Notes: generated from the letters alone by a model not told the origin. Positions 46,872-58,834 are shown, numbered from the stretch's first letter. The stretch is 64,000 nt of DNA from Rutpela maculata (GCA_936432065.2 OW386293.2:29152234-29216233); one strand, 5' to 3'. Made by a program: numbers and translations.

Positions 46872-47267
46872 TTATGCTCTCGACTAACTTCTGCGTTACA
46901 ACTTTCAAGGTATCAGCTGACGCTCTTTCCAACGAGGTACAGCCAGCTGACATTTATATTCATTCACAGTAGCATATAAGCTATCATCAGGTAAATTTTT
47001 AGTTGAGAGGAAATCATTGAATGTATAAATTTTTTTTCATGTTCAAGCGACCAGCTGACGTATAATACACTATGTTATAGTCAGCTGACTTTTTTTTCTT
47101 CAAGATATTGGATTAGCTATAGTTTGACAAATTTTTAGTCAGAAGGAAATGACTAAAAATATTTTTCTCCGTGCGTGGGAGGCTACCGCCGCTCATCCCG
47201 CCCACGGAACCGCAGCTGACGTTCACGAGGCTTTATAATACAACTCTCTGATGCATTCCACTAATTA

Positions 47268-47914
47268 GCGCTTGAGAGGGACTTGGTCATGAAAATCTGT
47301 CGCTGGCTCTTGGACTAATGTCTCCATAGGCACCATAAACAAAAAAATACTTACTTACTTTTTCTGATTTGGAAACAAACTGGGGGATCAAGAACCTTAC
47401 TTGTTCTCTATTTAATTCTCAGGAACGGTACAACAGAAACTTTTTGTTCTTATCTCAATCCTGTTCCCAGTCTCTGAAACAAAGTGTCAGAAACTTTTCT
47501 TAGTTCACCCTGTATGTATCTTATCTAATCATTTTGTGAAGTACTTGTGGTGTAGATTTTCCCAACGATAAATAATCTATATTAAATTACATGTACAGTG
47601 CTTCTAATAAAATAATGTGGGAAAGAAAATGACCCAGGCAAAAATAAATAATTTTTCGGCCACTATTTGTAATTAGTGACCGAATAAAAAATATTTTTAT
47701 ATGATTTCACAAAAAGCAGAAAGAATAATGTATATAAAATTAAAAAAGATAATCTATATATGAAAGAAAGAAACTGTAAAATGAATTTATTTACAAAATA
47801 GCTACTTATTCAATCAAAAACGAAAGTATAATTAAAATATTGTTTTATAAATGTAATTCTCTGACAACCCACATTTGAGTGTACTAAAGACAAAGAGCTT
47901 TAAAACGAATTTAA
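47268..47914. other. AT-rich stretch without recognisable gene
   Basis: A small hairpin at about 47656-47683 ('cggccacta' with 'tagtgaccg'). Otherwise nothing supported. Confidence 0.4.
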
Positions 47915-49445
47915 TTAATAATAATAATAATAATTTTATTGGTGTTATCATACAAAAGTATTTACACAAGTCAGAAATACAATAGATATAAGTTAAAACA
48001 GAAATGTAAAAGATATTTAAGTATATATATAAAAAAAATCGACATATTACATAACACAATAGTGTTTGTATATAAAATTAAAAACAGGAAACAGATACTA
48101 TATACAACAATACAATATATAGATAAAAATGATCATCCACACATATTATTAAAATTTGAAGAAAAAGACTCCTCAAAATTGTAAAAAGCATTGGTTATTA
48201 AAAAAGCTTTTACAGTACTCTTAAATAAATTGTACTCAAGTTCTTTGATTTCTGAAGGCAAATAATTAAAAAACCGTATGGCATAATAATTTGTTCCGCT
48301 ACAAGATTTAAAAAGTCTTAAAAAGTTAGAATATAGGTTATTGTTGTTTCTCGTGGAATACCTGTGTACTTCGTTATGAGAAGTATAGTTTGATTTGTGT
48401 ACCTTTATGTACAATAGACAATGCAAAATGTACACGCTAGGCAACGTTAATATTTTTGAGTTTTTGAAAGCTTGTCTACAGTCGTCTCTGTATTTTAGGC
48501 CGCACAAAATCCGTACTGTTTTTCTTTGTAAGCCGAAAACACTGGCGCTATGAGTGGAATGTCCCCAAATTAGAGTGGCATATGATAATTGAGAATGAAT
48601 AAGACCATGAAAAGCAGTAATCAATGTTTCTTGAGAAACTTCATTTACAAGGTTTCGTAACAGGTAAAATGTTTACTGAAATTTTATTACAGACAAAGTG
48701 TACATGTTGTTCCCACGACAATTTCTTATCTAGGTGCACCCCGAGAAACTTAATGTTGTTTGTGTGGTTTTCTCCAGTTACATTTCTTAGACTAAAAACC
48801 ATAGTCTCAGTTTCAGACTTATCTAAGCTAAGTTGGTTTGCTGTAAACCATTCCTGAGCTTCTGACAATGTCTCTTAGGACAAATTGAGATGAAGTTATG
48901 TGTGTCAAATCATTGATGTAAATTAAGAATAATATCGGTCCCAAAACGGAACCTTATGGCACTCCATGTTCCATAGATAGTAAATCAGAATTTGTATTTT
49001 GATATGTAACAAACTGGAATCTGTTCGTCAGATATGACTGAATTAAGTTGATACTGCTACTCTTAAAATTATAATACGCAGTTTATCAATTAAAATATGA
49101 TGTGAAACACAGTCAAAAACTTTAGAAAGATCTAGAAACTGTGCATACACATGTTCAAAGCCATAACTTATTATTTCATTCAACTTATTTGTGGCTAATG
49201 TTGTAGAGGATTTAGCTCTGAAACCAAACTGACTAGAACTAAGTAGGTTATTGGATTCAAAATAGCAAGTTAACTGCATTTCTAAAATTTTTGAGAACAG
49301 AGGTAAAATTGAAATGGGTCTGAAATTTACAAAATCGTTTAATGAGTCCTTTTTATGTAATGGAATGGCTTTTGAAATTTTAAGAATATCAAGATATATA
49401 CCGGTGCGTATACAACTATTTATTAAGTTAGTCAGTGAAATTAAT
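47915..49445 (-). pseudogene. LINE (Jockey/CR1-like) RT to 3' end, YADD box deleted
   Basis: Minus-strand frames give NLINSCIRTGIYLDILKISK, then AIPLHKK, FRPISILPLFSKILE, SSSQFGFRAKSSTTLATNKL, FLDLSKVFDCVSHHIL, then HGVP(stop)GSVLGPILFLIYINDL, SEAQEWFTANQLSLDKSE, IKFLGVHLDKKLSWEQH, and the C-terminal region GLIHSQLSYATLIWGHST ... FFNYLPSEIKELE to a stop near 48133. Between INDL and the SEAQEWF box the segment that should hold (F/Y)ADD is missing. The Gln before GSVLGP is a stop. The 3' UTR ends in (TAA)n at 47915-47934. There is no RNase H, which fits Jockey/CR1-type LINEs. 5' truncation is near 49445. Confidence 0.85.
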
Positions 49446-50024
49446 ATAAAGTATCTAATTGCGTATACTTAATGTTTTTATGTTTAAATACTAAGCATCA
49501 TTAGACGAAGAAACCTCTCTGAAACAAAACTGAGATTGGAGAATTTGTGATTTCTTGTCTAAAATTTGCAAAACATATCATGAAATTTCAAATTCAACAG
49601 GGCTCGCCTGTTAAAACTATGGCGTTTTCCAAATATAGTGGACTTTAATGACCATCTGTCAAAAATTGTAACTAATCATTATTAGAATGACTTTGGAATC
49701 TCTTCGTGTAATACATTTTTCAAAGTTTTTGAGTTTTTTTGAGCATTTTGCCTCATTCCATAAAAACTAGTGAAAAGCAAAAGAGCTGGGGAAGAGCTAG
49801 GATAAATAGTATCAGGATTAGGTTTAAGGTAATTTTAAACTTTGGCCGTCTGTTCCAAAACATTTGAGCTACTGAGGGGTTTAGGCTCACACTCGTTAAC
49901 TCTTCTTTGAATAATCAGCAAGTAAACAAAAAGTTATAGTTGGGCAAGTAGGTATAAGTGCTTACTTATACTGGATAACACAAAAAACAGCTGACTTCGG
50001 CCATACTTTGTACTTGCCGCATCG
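49446..50024. other. Stretch without recognisable gene
   Basis: No supported feature. Confidence 0.4.
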
Positions 50025-50845
50025 CATAGTGGGAAAAATGTGCCCTTTTTGGACAAAAATCTGCCGACATCAATCAAATTATATAAAAAAAAAATGGAAA
50101 ATACCCTTGAAGATATTGTACATTAGAGTAATGCTGCGACAAAGTGGATTTGGTTTAACCTAACCTAAGAATCGCAGATATTTCTCTTTATTCCGCGTTT
50201 ACCTCCTTGGTCGAGAGTCGCAAACAAACGAAGTAGTGTTCATGTAGATTGGATACCAAATTCATTTTTATAGGAATATAGGAATAAAATCATGTGGATA
50301 AAAAACTATCCTTATTTTTACCTGTCAGCAAAATAATATTTACATGTCTAAACGCAACTAGTGATGAGTATTTGGAATATCGTAATTTTTAGATCAACCC
50401 CCGTTTTCATTAATTCATTTGAAGGATCGATAGGATGCGAGTAAGGTTAAAGATGAGCAGCATCAAAAAACCGCGAAGAACAACTTTTGATCACTTAAAC
50501 TTTATTTCACTTGAATCTCGAATTTTCACCACCTTAAACCTTCAACTTCTATTTTAACGTTAAAAACGATTCAAGAAACTTAAGCAATTAACTTATGATC
50601 CTACAAAAATGAATTTGGTATCCAATCTACATGAACACTACTTCGTTTGTTTGTCACGACCAAGGAGGTAAACGCGGAATAAAGAGAAATATCTGCGATT
50701 TTTAAGTTAGTTAGGTTAGGTTAGTCATTTTGTCTCAGCATTACTCTAAAGTACAATGTCTTACGGGTATTTTCCATTTTTTAAATTTAAATTGATTGAT
50801 ATATCTACTGTCGGCAGATTTTTGTCAAAAAGGGCACACTGTGCC
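50025..50845. mobile_element. Fold-back element, ~240-bp arms
   Basis: The left arm 50025-50290 is the reverse complement of 50605-50845 ('gatattgtacattagagtaa', 'ccgcgtttacctccttgg', 'ttcatgtagattggatacc'). The arms contain two or three TTAGG/CCTAA words, too few to be telomeric. The middle, about 310 bases, is single-copy. Non-coding. Confidence 0.85.
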
Positions 50846-51162
50846 CACTGTGCGTCGGTCTGATCATTCCACCGAAAGTAAAATACCCGGCACCTTGACC
50901 AGTATGCGCCAACTCAAATTTTTGTGCCAATTAAGGAAATGTAAACATCTCCAATATGTTCCTTCCCAACTGCAAATGTCCTCTCGTCTTTTATACCCGA
51001 TGTCGAAAGCAGACAAGCTTATCATAATACATCGGACATTTTCATGTCCGGATACGCGGATCCTCTGCTGGACATCGAGGAGTCATTACTAGACGAAGTC
51101 GGGGAGTCATTACAACAAACAAGTTGTTCTAAAAAAAAGTAAGAAACTTTGATTCTTAATGA

Positions 51163-52183
51163 GGGCCCTCCCCCTTGCTACACTGAAGAAAATGTTCCCT
51201 ATAGACCGTACCTCGGCGTCAAAAAATGGAGACTCTCTCGTTGTGTCAGCAACCCTGTTAAAACGCTGCAGGAGAGGGGGACGAACAAGTATTTAGAATA
51301 CATGTATGATCGGGGTCGCGGCGTTTTCCGGCAAACGAAGTTTGAAATTTCATATGGTCCCACCCAAGGTCGTATTGTCAGTAGGGGTCAAAATATGTTT
51401 GTCATGAACCAAAATTGCAAAAATACTTTTTACTGACTTTTTTGCCGTGGCGTTTCCGATAATTTTGAAAAAACGGCTTTTGCCGCTATGACATACCAAA
51501 GGTCGTTCTTATTCTAATCAGGTGCAAATACTTCAACGTGTCCTATATAAACAGGAAATAAGAATTACTGACATTTTTATGGTTTCTAAAAATTTAAATA
51601 TGCAAAAAAACGCCAACCCCATCCAAAATGATATTTTAAGGTTTTTTTACTCCAGTATTGTTTGGGAGACTCTCAAAATACACGTATGAGAACTTACTGA
51701 CATTTGATTTTAAAAATACACCACTTTGAAGAAAAGCGTCATTTTTGATGGTGTTGGAGAACGTAATTTTGGATACTTAAAATTTTAGCCGCCATAAAAG
51801 TGTCAGTAACTATTATTTCGTGTTTATATAGGACACATTGAAGTATTTGCACCTGGTTAAAATAAGAATAACCTTCGGTACGTTATAGCGGCAAAAGCCG
51901 TTTTTTCAAAATTTCAGAAAATGACCGGAAGTCAAAAATGCCGCGGCAAAAATGTCAGTAAAAAAGTATTCTGGCAATCTTTGGTTCATCAAAAACATAT
52001 TTTGGCACTTACTGACAAAACGACCTTGGGTAGGACCCCATGAAATTTCAAACTTCGTTTGCCGGAAAACGTCGCGACCCCGACCATACATGTATTCTAA
52101 AGGCTTGTTCGTCTCCCTCTCCTGCAGCGTTTTGACACAACGCCATGGTACGGTCTACTATATTTAATGTTTCCTCAGGGCCT
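51163..52183. mobile_element. Almost fully palindromic element, ~490-bp arms
   Basis: The left arm from about 51163 and the right arm to 52183 pair over most of their length: 'aaacgctgcaggagaggg', 'gttttccggcaaacgaag', 'aggtgcaaatacttcaa' and 'cctatataaaca' are shared. TTACTGACA-type words recur in both arms (near 51430, 51567, 51695 and, inverted, 51808, 51952, 52006). The reading frames across the arms are mirror artefacts of each other. The outer ends are GGGCCCT-like. No coding capacity. Confidence 0.88.
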
Positions 52184-52334
52184 AAATATCGACAAACTGA
52201 CTAAGGTATAATAAAGTTGAATGAATACAGAGCTTAGTCGTGGCTACATAGAAAAGTGTTTCAATAAATAAAGGTGTTGCCAAGTGGAAAAGTAGAACTT
52301 TTCTTCACTGTTTTCTATAGTGAAAATATTGGTA

Positions 52335-53148
52335 GCTATGCTTTTAGAGGGTAGAATATTTACTAGTGAAATATTTTGTCGAACTCTGTACGTTTCCTTA
52401 AATATATAAGGAATAAATAAAACAGACTACAACCAACAGCTATTCTCCGGACTAATGTCTCGCCGAACGCTGAATTACGAATTACAAGTCTGACCGCGTT
52501 AAGCGAAATAACTATGTATTGCCACAAAACGCTAAAGTTTTGATTGCAACAGACACCAGCCGAAAGACTTATTCTCGAAGGAGCTATCGTGTCATATATT
52601 TAAGGAAACGTATAGAGGAGTTCGATGAAAGATTTCACTAGTACATATTCTTAAATATATAATTCCTTATATATTTAAGGAAACGTATGGAGGAGTTTGG
52701 AAAATATTCCATTATAGTAAATATTCTGCCCTCTAAAAGCACACCTACTAACTGTGCCCATATCAGGGCTACTGTTTCGATTGCAATGGAGATTAGCTGC
52801 TTGATGGAGCCTGCCATTTTTGTTGCATGTCGTGGTTTTATAAACCTCGCCATGTACCAAGAGTAAACAAGGGTCTCGTTCCAGCCATCCTAGACCTACC
52901 ATGCACTGACGAAAGTCAATAGCTCGAAACTGAAGTCTACAAGTGGTGTGGAGTGGCTGGCACGAGAGCTTCTTTGAGTAGGAATAAGGTCTTTAGGCTT
53001 GTGTCTGTTGCAATCGAAACTTTAGCGTTCTGTGGCAATACATCGTTATTGCACTTAACGTTTCCAGACTGATTCTTTTATTCCTTATATATTTAAGGAA
53101 ACGTATAGAGGAGTTCGACAAAATATTTCACTAGTAAATAGTGAAAAG
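52335..53148. mobile_element. Fold-back element with repeated AAGGAAACGTATAGAGGAG units
   Basis: 52335-52420 and 52497-52565 are the reverse complement of 53085-53148 and 52995-53060. Additional direct copies of the terminal unit ('ttaaggaaacgtatagagga') lie at 52598 and 52675. It resembles a fold-back with internally duplicated ends. Non-coding. Confidence 0.75.
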
Positions 53149-53859
53149 ATGTTCTTTTCTATCATGTACACAAAAAATAAATGTCATTCATAGTTGTGCA
53201 AACGAGAGGTGGGCAATTTTTTTTACATATTTTTCCTTGTTTACATTTTCAATAGTTTGAGATTCCCTAAAAATAGTCCTCTTGGCAATTAGCCGTAGGA
53301 GAAACTTTTTTCGAGGAAAAGCGATTTAAACTGAAACATTGCTGCATCGTTTAGTAACGAGCGATACGAATTTTCAAAGTAGGATTAACATGCATTAATA
53401 AAACTGGCAGTGCAGACGTCGTAGGAGTATAGTCAACATTGATTATTATCTGATATGTTATTTATATGGTGTTTCCGAGATAAGCAGTAAAAATCCACTA
53501 TTTAGGCGCCATCCTCAGAACGCCGTAGCTCCACAAAGTGAAATTTTTATGGCAATCGTTCTGATTTTATGTAAAAAAGAATCAGATCATAATATTTCAT
53601 CACATCTCGCAATTCCCTGTCAGTATAAACGGTATAGTCAAATTAAGCTTAAAAATAGGTGAATAATGAATTCTCTGGTTGCAGCAATTTTCTTGTTTTA
53701 ATTTGTTTTAGGTATAATAACAAGTGCTGTGAGAAGTTTTGGTTTAAATCGGTTCTACGCTTCTTGTAAAATTTAAACAATTTGTTTCAACATTGAAATT
53801 TTTGCAATTTTTTTATTATCCCCAGTCCTAGCAATCGCACTGTAAAAATGAAAATACCT
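53149..53859. other. Stretch without recognisable gene
   Basis: No supported feature. Confidence 0.4.
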
Positions 53860-54877
53860 AATTGTTCGCAATAAAATTTTGAATAAAACTGTGCTAATGA
53901 ATAAAAAATTGAAATTCATGAATTTAACTTTCAAAATAAATAATCAAATAATTCCAGTGGTCAATGAAGCAAAATATCTGGGCGTAACTCTTGATTCATT
54001 CCTGCAGTTTGAAAGTCATATTAAAAATAAAATAAAGCTGCCAAATTGTCGTCTAAAAAAGTTATAACATTTAAAACATAATATTCCTCAAAGATGTAAA
54101 CAAATATTTTGTAAGGTTAGGGTAAGGTTAGTGTTAAGTGTTAGAGAAGCATAATGTAAGGTTAACTTCGCCCTTAATAAAGACATGTTATTATTATTAT
54201 TATTATTATAATTCGTTAATATTATCTCGCTAATACGCTGTCTTTTTTAATGAAACATGCCATACAAAATGTTCAAAATTCTTGTATGAGGTACATTTAT
54301 AATATTCCCTTCCGCAATCACATCACACCATCTCTAAACGAGCATAAAATTTTAAATATGGAAAACAGAAGACTACATCACATGTATTGTTTCATATGGA
54401 AGATCATTAAAACAAATGAGCCAACTTATTTAAGTTGTAAATTAGTTACACATAACCGCGGTCATAATACCAGAAACATAACCAACTTTGTAATAGTCCC
54501 TCACAGGATGGCTATTTTTCAAAAGTCATACACGTATATTGCAGCCCATTTATGGAATGAACTCTCAGATGAAATAAAAGTTGAAAAATATAAACAATTT
54601 TCAAAATACATTGAAACTCAATTGTTGCTAATCCAACAACAATAGTTCTGTGGTGCCTCCTGTATTTTCAGTTCTTTATGGGTTATGTAGGATATTTATC
54701 AGAGACTTTTGTGCGCACACCCCCGTTAGCTTGTGGTACGTCATTGTCATGAAAAGAAATATATTAGTTTTAGTTTTAATTTAGGTTTAGTTAGTACTGG
54801 GCAAATGGAAGAGGGCAGCATTGTCGAATTTGTACCATTTCATTTATGAATAAATGTATTTATTATTATTATTAGTA
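53860..54877 (+). pseudogene. Jockey/CR1-like LINE, 3' part, with nested tail
   Basis: The first part (53879-54112) reads INNQIIPVVNEAKYLGVTLD and HLKHNIPQRCKQIF, the region after the RT active site. The second part (54250-54645) reads AIQNVQNSCMRYIYN, ILNMENRRLHHMYC, PTYLSCKLV and HLWNELSDEIK, the usual C-terminal domain. Between them about 100 bases ending in 'aataaagacatg' and (TTA)n (54186-54212) look like the 3' end of another LINE inserted here. The host element's own 3' end is an 'aataaatg' word with (TTA)n at 54859-54877. It differs from the LINE at 48-49 kb. Confidence 0.75.
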
Positions 54878-55703
54878 TTAATTTTAACGAAATTTTATGA
54901 AATTATGCTTTTTATCGAACTAACTTTCCTGCCAAATTTTAGCGCAAAATATTTATTTAAATGGTCGGAAATAAAAAAATTTCGAAATTTCAATCGGTTA
55001 CTGTTTAAGTGCATCAACTCGTAGGGCGACATTTTTTTTTCCAAAATATATATTATTACATGCATGTTACAATGGTATTAAGAGAAAAATGTTGTCTTCA
55101 TTTAAGTAATTTTTTTGAACTGTGAATTTTATCAAACCGAAAACGGTAAACGAATTATGACAGTAGACGAAAAATTCAATATTTCGAATAAAATGATAAT
55201 GCTCTACTTGCAGACGACGTGACAAAATACGTTATTTTGCGCTTCGGTCGCTTATAAATAAACAAATTGATATTTCTTCCTAAAACTTGAACTGGTTATT
55301 CTCGTACTTATATTTTCATATCAGCTAGTAGAAAATAATCCAACACCGCAATGGTTAAAACATAGTGTATAGAAGTTCGAAAATATGGTCCTTAACGAGT
55401 ACGTTAAAGTTCTGAAAGTCGTCAAGTAGGTCTTATTAATAGTTGAATTATGGTACAGATTGGGCTTTAATCCTTAGATAGACTGCTCAGCATGTAAGAT
55501 GATTGACACTTTACCTCCTCAAGAATTCTGTTATCTTATTATCCTTAGCAATTTGCACATTTCTAAAAGGGCAATTTAATCGCATATGAGAATTCTACAA
55601 TTAAACTTAGGATACTATCGAAAATCTCTTGGCCTTTCAGCGGCCAACAAAACCACATCACGCTTATCGCGGTTGTTATTAAGATGTACTCTAAAGAGAT
55701 ATC

Positions 55704-56226
55704 TATACAGGGTGATCTACCATGACATGCGAAAAATTTATCAGTAGGTTGTCCCCATCGAAAGGAGTTAAAAAAATGAAAAATTAAAAAATTTTACCAA
55801 AAAAATTACCTTATTTTTTTGTAGAAATGCGCCGTCAATGACTTTAACCAATATGACGTAACGCGGTACAACCGTATCACTTTATCAGACTTTAATTTTA
55901 ATCAAATCACACTACAAAAATAGCGAAATAAATCGAAAAGACATTGACCCTATGCTAGTGAACTCTACAACAATTATATATAAGAGATATTTACTTAAAT
56001 CCGTTAATAACACAAATAAACATCTCCAATATGTTCTTTCACAAGTAACTTCGTCGCCCTATTACTGACCACAGACACGTAACAGTAGCGTATCTTCTTA
56101 AGTTTTAACCATTTTTAATATACTAAATTACCTCAGAACACTCTAAAATTTTGCAGGGGCTTTCCCACATTGAAGACTAGTACGCCATTTTATTTTCCGC
56201 ATATCATGGTAAATCACGGTGTACAT
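55704..56226 (-). mobile_element. Mariner-type MITE, copy 2
   Basis: Starts TACAGGGTGATCTACCATGA and ends with the complementary 'tcatggtaaatca'. The interior matches copy 1 (25058-25724) in opposite orientation: 'aacgcggtacaaccgtatca', 'aatcacactacaaaaatagc', 'gtgaactctacaacaatt'. It is shorter than copy 1 by internal deletions. Confidence 0.85.
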
Positions 56227-56295
56227 AGTAACATATAGTAACCCTTTTATTGTAAATATTTAAAAGTTCAATAAAGGGATTTAAATGGCAAATGA

Positions 56296-56360
56296 CTGGC
56301 ACTTTTTGTTTCAGGATGCGGGTGTCTCGGGTTCAAATCCTGATCACGGCACTTTTTTTT
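56296..56360 (+). other. tRNA-like B-box followed by T8
   Basis: GGTTCAAATCC (about 56329) fits the Pol III B-box exactly and sits in a 5-bp T-stem. It is followed by CACGGCA and a run of eight T residues, a Pol III terminator. No matching 5' acceptor strand (GCCGTGA) is present and the A-box is unclear, so this is a tRNA-derived SINE or pseudogene relic, not a tRNA gene. Confidence 0.4.
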
Positions 56361-56975
56361 ATTGTATCAGTAATATTAAAAGTTTTACAAAGCTTTATAT
56401 ATTGATATGGGTTAGGTTAGTTTTCCCTTTTCGCGACAAAAATTAAGAAAGTTATAGAAAAAAATTAAATGTGCATTATGTTCTCGAAGCCGCTTTATTT
56501 GACGTGATTTTAAAAATTGCAGTTTTGGATAACAACCAGTGCAAACAATAAGAAATATCGATTTGTTTATTTATAAGCGACCTAAACGCAAAAACTAGCG
56601 TATCTTGGCTCCAAATAGAAGTAGATCACTACTCTTTATATAAAAATGTTGGTATTTTCATCTACTTTCATAATCTGTTTACTATTTTCAGTTTGCTAGA
56701 AAATCCAGAGATGTTTGGATTTGTGTATAACTATAATTTGGACAATTATAAACAAATTAAATTTCAAACAAACGGTTAATGAAATGAAGTTAATTTTTTT
56801 TCTTAATACCATTCTAAAATACATGTAAAAACCCTTATTTCGAAAAAAAAATGTCCTACAAACGAAAGATCTCTTTTTTATTTTTAGCCGTTTAAATAAA
56901 TATTCTGCACAAAAATTTTACAAGGTTTAGTTCAATAAAGGGAACGAACTTTCGTTAAAATTGATGCATTATTGC

Positions 56976-58085
56976 ATTATAATTCCTAAATTATCCAAAA
57001 AGGACAATTATTAGTGTTTTTCTTTTTTAAATTAACAAGTTTTATCCGAAAGAACAATGTTAAAATCTTATTACGAACAATTCGGTGTTTTTATTTTTGC
57101 GGTGTTCCATTAATCTCGGCGCTTCAAAACAAAAGTTTCTGGAAAAAAATGTTTTTTTAAGATTTACATGCATTTTTAAGGAAAACGTGAAATTTTTTTC
57201 ATTTACTCGAATAGCAGCTTCCCCCACCGCTGGTGCGTCAGCTGACCGCCGTTTCGTGTATGTATACACAATAAACTACTACATATGTGAAAATCAGCCT
57301 TAATGGTATAAGTCCCAAAAATGTGTCGCTGTCTCCCGGTCTATAAGTATAAAAACAGTCTATTATAATTTTCAAGAGTTGTCGTCAGTACGAAGTAAAA
57401 TTTCCCATAAAAATAATCAGATAACACAATCAAAAATGTTAATTACTGATACTTTACGCAACCTATCATGTCATGTTCGGTTCATTATAATAATAATAAT
57501 ATGTTACGAATATTATCATTTCATCTAAAGCCTATTGCCCCTTATTATAAGAGCTTAATTCAGATTAGTAAAATTTTTTAACCTTGACGCTTATCAATCA
57601 CACCATGCGCATTCCGATAAATAGAAATCAAACTTTGTCTTTATCAGTACAGTATACGTTTGATAAAGAGGTTATATTTTTTCTAAAGAAAATCCACATG
57701 CGAAATGTAACGTACTGGAAGATTTTCTTGAAAGAAAACATTTGTGTAAAAATCGCAATAATTATTATTTGACGAGATTAACTAAGTATGTAAATATTTA
57801 CAAACAGATACACAAAGTAGTTATTTCTGGCATTTTGATATTGCTTCTCTTCCCTATAAGCTATTAACTACAGTTTCACGGTAAATTATTACATCAATGT
57901 CTAATTAGTGGTCGGCAGAGGACCCCGCACATTTTCTTATATAAAATGGCTCTCGGTGAAATTTTCTGAATTTTTAGTAGGTTATAAATTGAGAATCCTG
58001 ATTAAAACTGTGAAGGTCCCAACTCAATCCTATGACTAGTTTTTGAGGTACAGGGAGTTAAAGTTAAAAAGTGGCTTTTTTCATA
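56976..58085. other. AT-rich stretch without recognisable gene
   Basis: A single GTCAGCTGAC palindrome at about 57238 recalls the 45.4-47.3 kb element, but no other part of that element is present. Confidence 0.4.
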
Positions 58086-58088
58086 AAA

Positions 58089-58425
58089 CATGATAGATAG
58101 ACTTTATTAGTTCTTTGTGCCAATTTGTGCAATTGGATAGAACAGGTCAAGAACATAGAAAAAAAACACATCGTAAACATACCTAAAAAAAAAAATAGTA
58201 TCTACATACACACACACATATGACTAGATTAAAATTCAAACAAACACATTACGACAATTTTGTTAGATTTCAATTAAATATTCATCTACGGAGTAACAGC
58301 ATTTACTACATAATAATTTGAAAAGTTTTGATTTAAACTGCTGTATATTTTTGCTATCTTTACGTCAGTCTGCAGTTTATTAAATAAAGAGCTGCCAGCA
58401 CCAATTGAGGATTTTTTATACAGAG
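58089..58425 (-). pseudogene. LINE C-terminal codons and 3' UTR
   Basis: On the minus strand, SIGAGSSLFNKLQTDVK shifts frame to QFKSKLFKLLCSKC, CYSVDEYLIEI and a stop near 58275, matching the last residues of Jockey/CR1-type ORF2 (LFNKLP..VK...F...LK..L....YYSVDE). A roughly 185-base 3' UTR follows to about 58089. It is strongly 5'-truncated and abuts the MITE at 58433. Confidence 0.6.
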
Positions 58426-58432
58426 TGACAAT

Positions 58433-58739
58433 TTAAGGGTGCCGGTGCCGTGCTTAAGAAAATGATTTCGTAGTTCGAAAATTTCTCCTACATCCCTGAA
58501 CCGATTCAAAAAATTTTTTGATAGAGAAAACATTATAGAATGGTACTAGACTACTGAAAAGTCAAAAACAATTTTTTTTTATTTACGCACAAGTAAAAAA
58601 AAAATTTCTTTTTTTAGTTTTAAATAGCCTGGTACCATTCTATAAAGCGGTATCTAAAAGAATATCAAAAAAATTTTTCAATCGGTTCAGGGATGTAGCA
58701 GAAATTTTCGAATTACGTTCACGAAACCGCCCACCTTAA
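58433..58739 (-). mobile_element. Palindromic MITE with TTAA ends, copy 2
   Basis: TTAAGGGTGCCGG at the left and CCGCCCACCTTAA at the right; same unit as 19248-19515 in opposite orientation, about 40 bases longer. Confidence 0.85.
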
Positions 58740-58834
58740 GTATTCGATTGCAATTTTCTTGCATGAATGTTATTTATTTAACTAAAAATAATATACTGTG
58801 ACAAATTATTTGGCCTAGTATTGGCTTAGTGAGA

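Larger units (their letters stand above)
45406..47267. mobile_element. TIR element with ~400-bp arms and GTCAGCTGAC arrays, carrying locus 7
   Basis: The left arm 45406-45808 pairs with the right arm 46875-47267 over nearly its full length, including 'gcctcgtgaacgtcagctg', 'taatccaatatcttgaag' and 'accttgaaagttgtaacgc'. TAATTA sits at both outer ends and could be target duplication or terminus. CAGCTG, mostly as GTCAGCTG or CAGCTGAC, occurs at 45455, 45592, 45622, 45734, 45764 and 45831 on the left and at 46914, 46944, 47052, 47082 and 47213 on the right. Such spaced palindromic words look like protein-binding sites. The interior holds a minus-strand two-exon gene remnant and a plus-strand transposase HTH piece. 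Confidence 0.9.
54883..56975. mobile_element. Large fold-back with ~400-bp arms, host for a nested MITE
   Basis: The left arm 54883-55285 and the right arm 56547-56975 are inverted copies: 'aagcgacc' with flanking 'cgcttataaataaacaaat', 'ttaagagaaaaatg'-type blocks and 'aaatatttatttaaa' words pair up. Between them lie a mariner-type MITE (55704-56226) and a tRNA-like B-box. Confidence 0.75.

Noticed and set aside
50157..50730. TTAGG/CCTAA words suggesting interstitial telomere
   Set aside because: Only two to three units and they lie symmetrically in the arms of a fold-back element.
51149..52091. Two similar ORF products (GRG.FRQTKFEIS) on opposite strands as a gene pair
   Set aside because: They are mirror translations of the two arms of one palindrome.
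56296..56360. Possible tRNA gene
   Set aside because: B-box and terminator are good, but there is no matching 5' acceptor strand or cloverleaf.
57238..57247. Lone GTCAGCTGAC as a copy of the 45-47 kb element
   Set aside because: No other sequence of that element is present around it.
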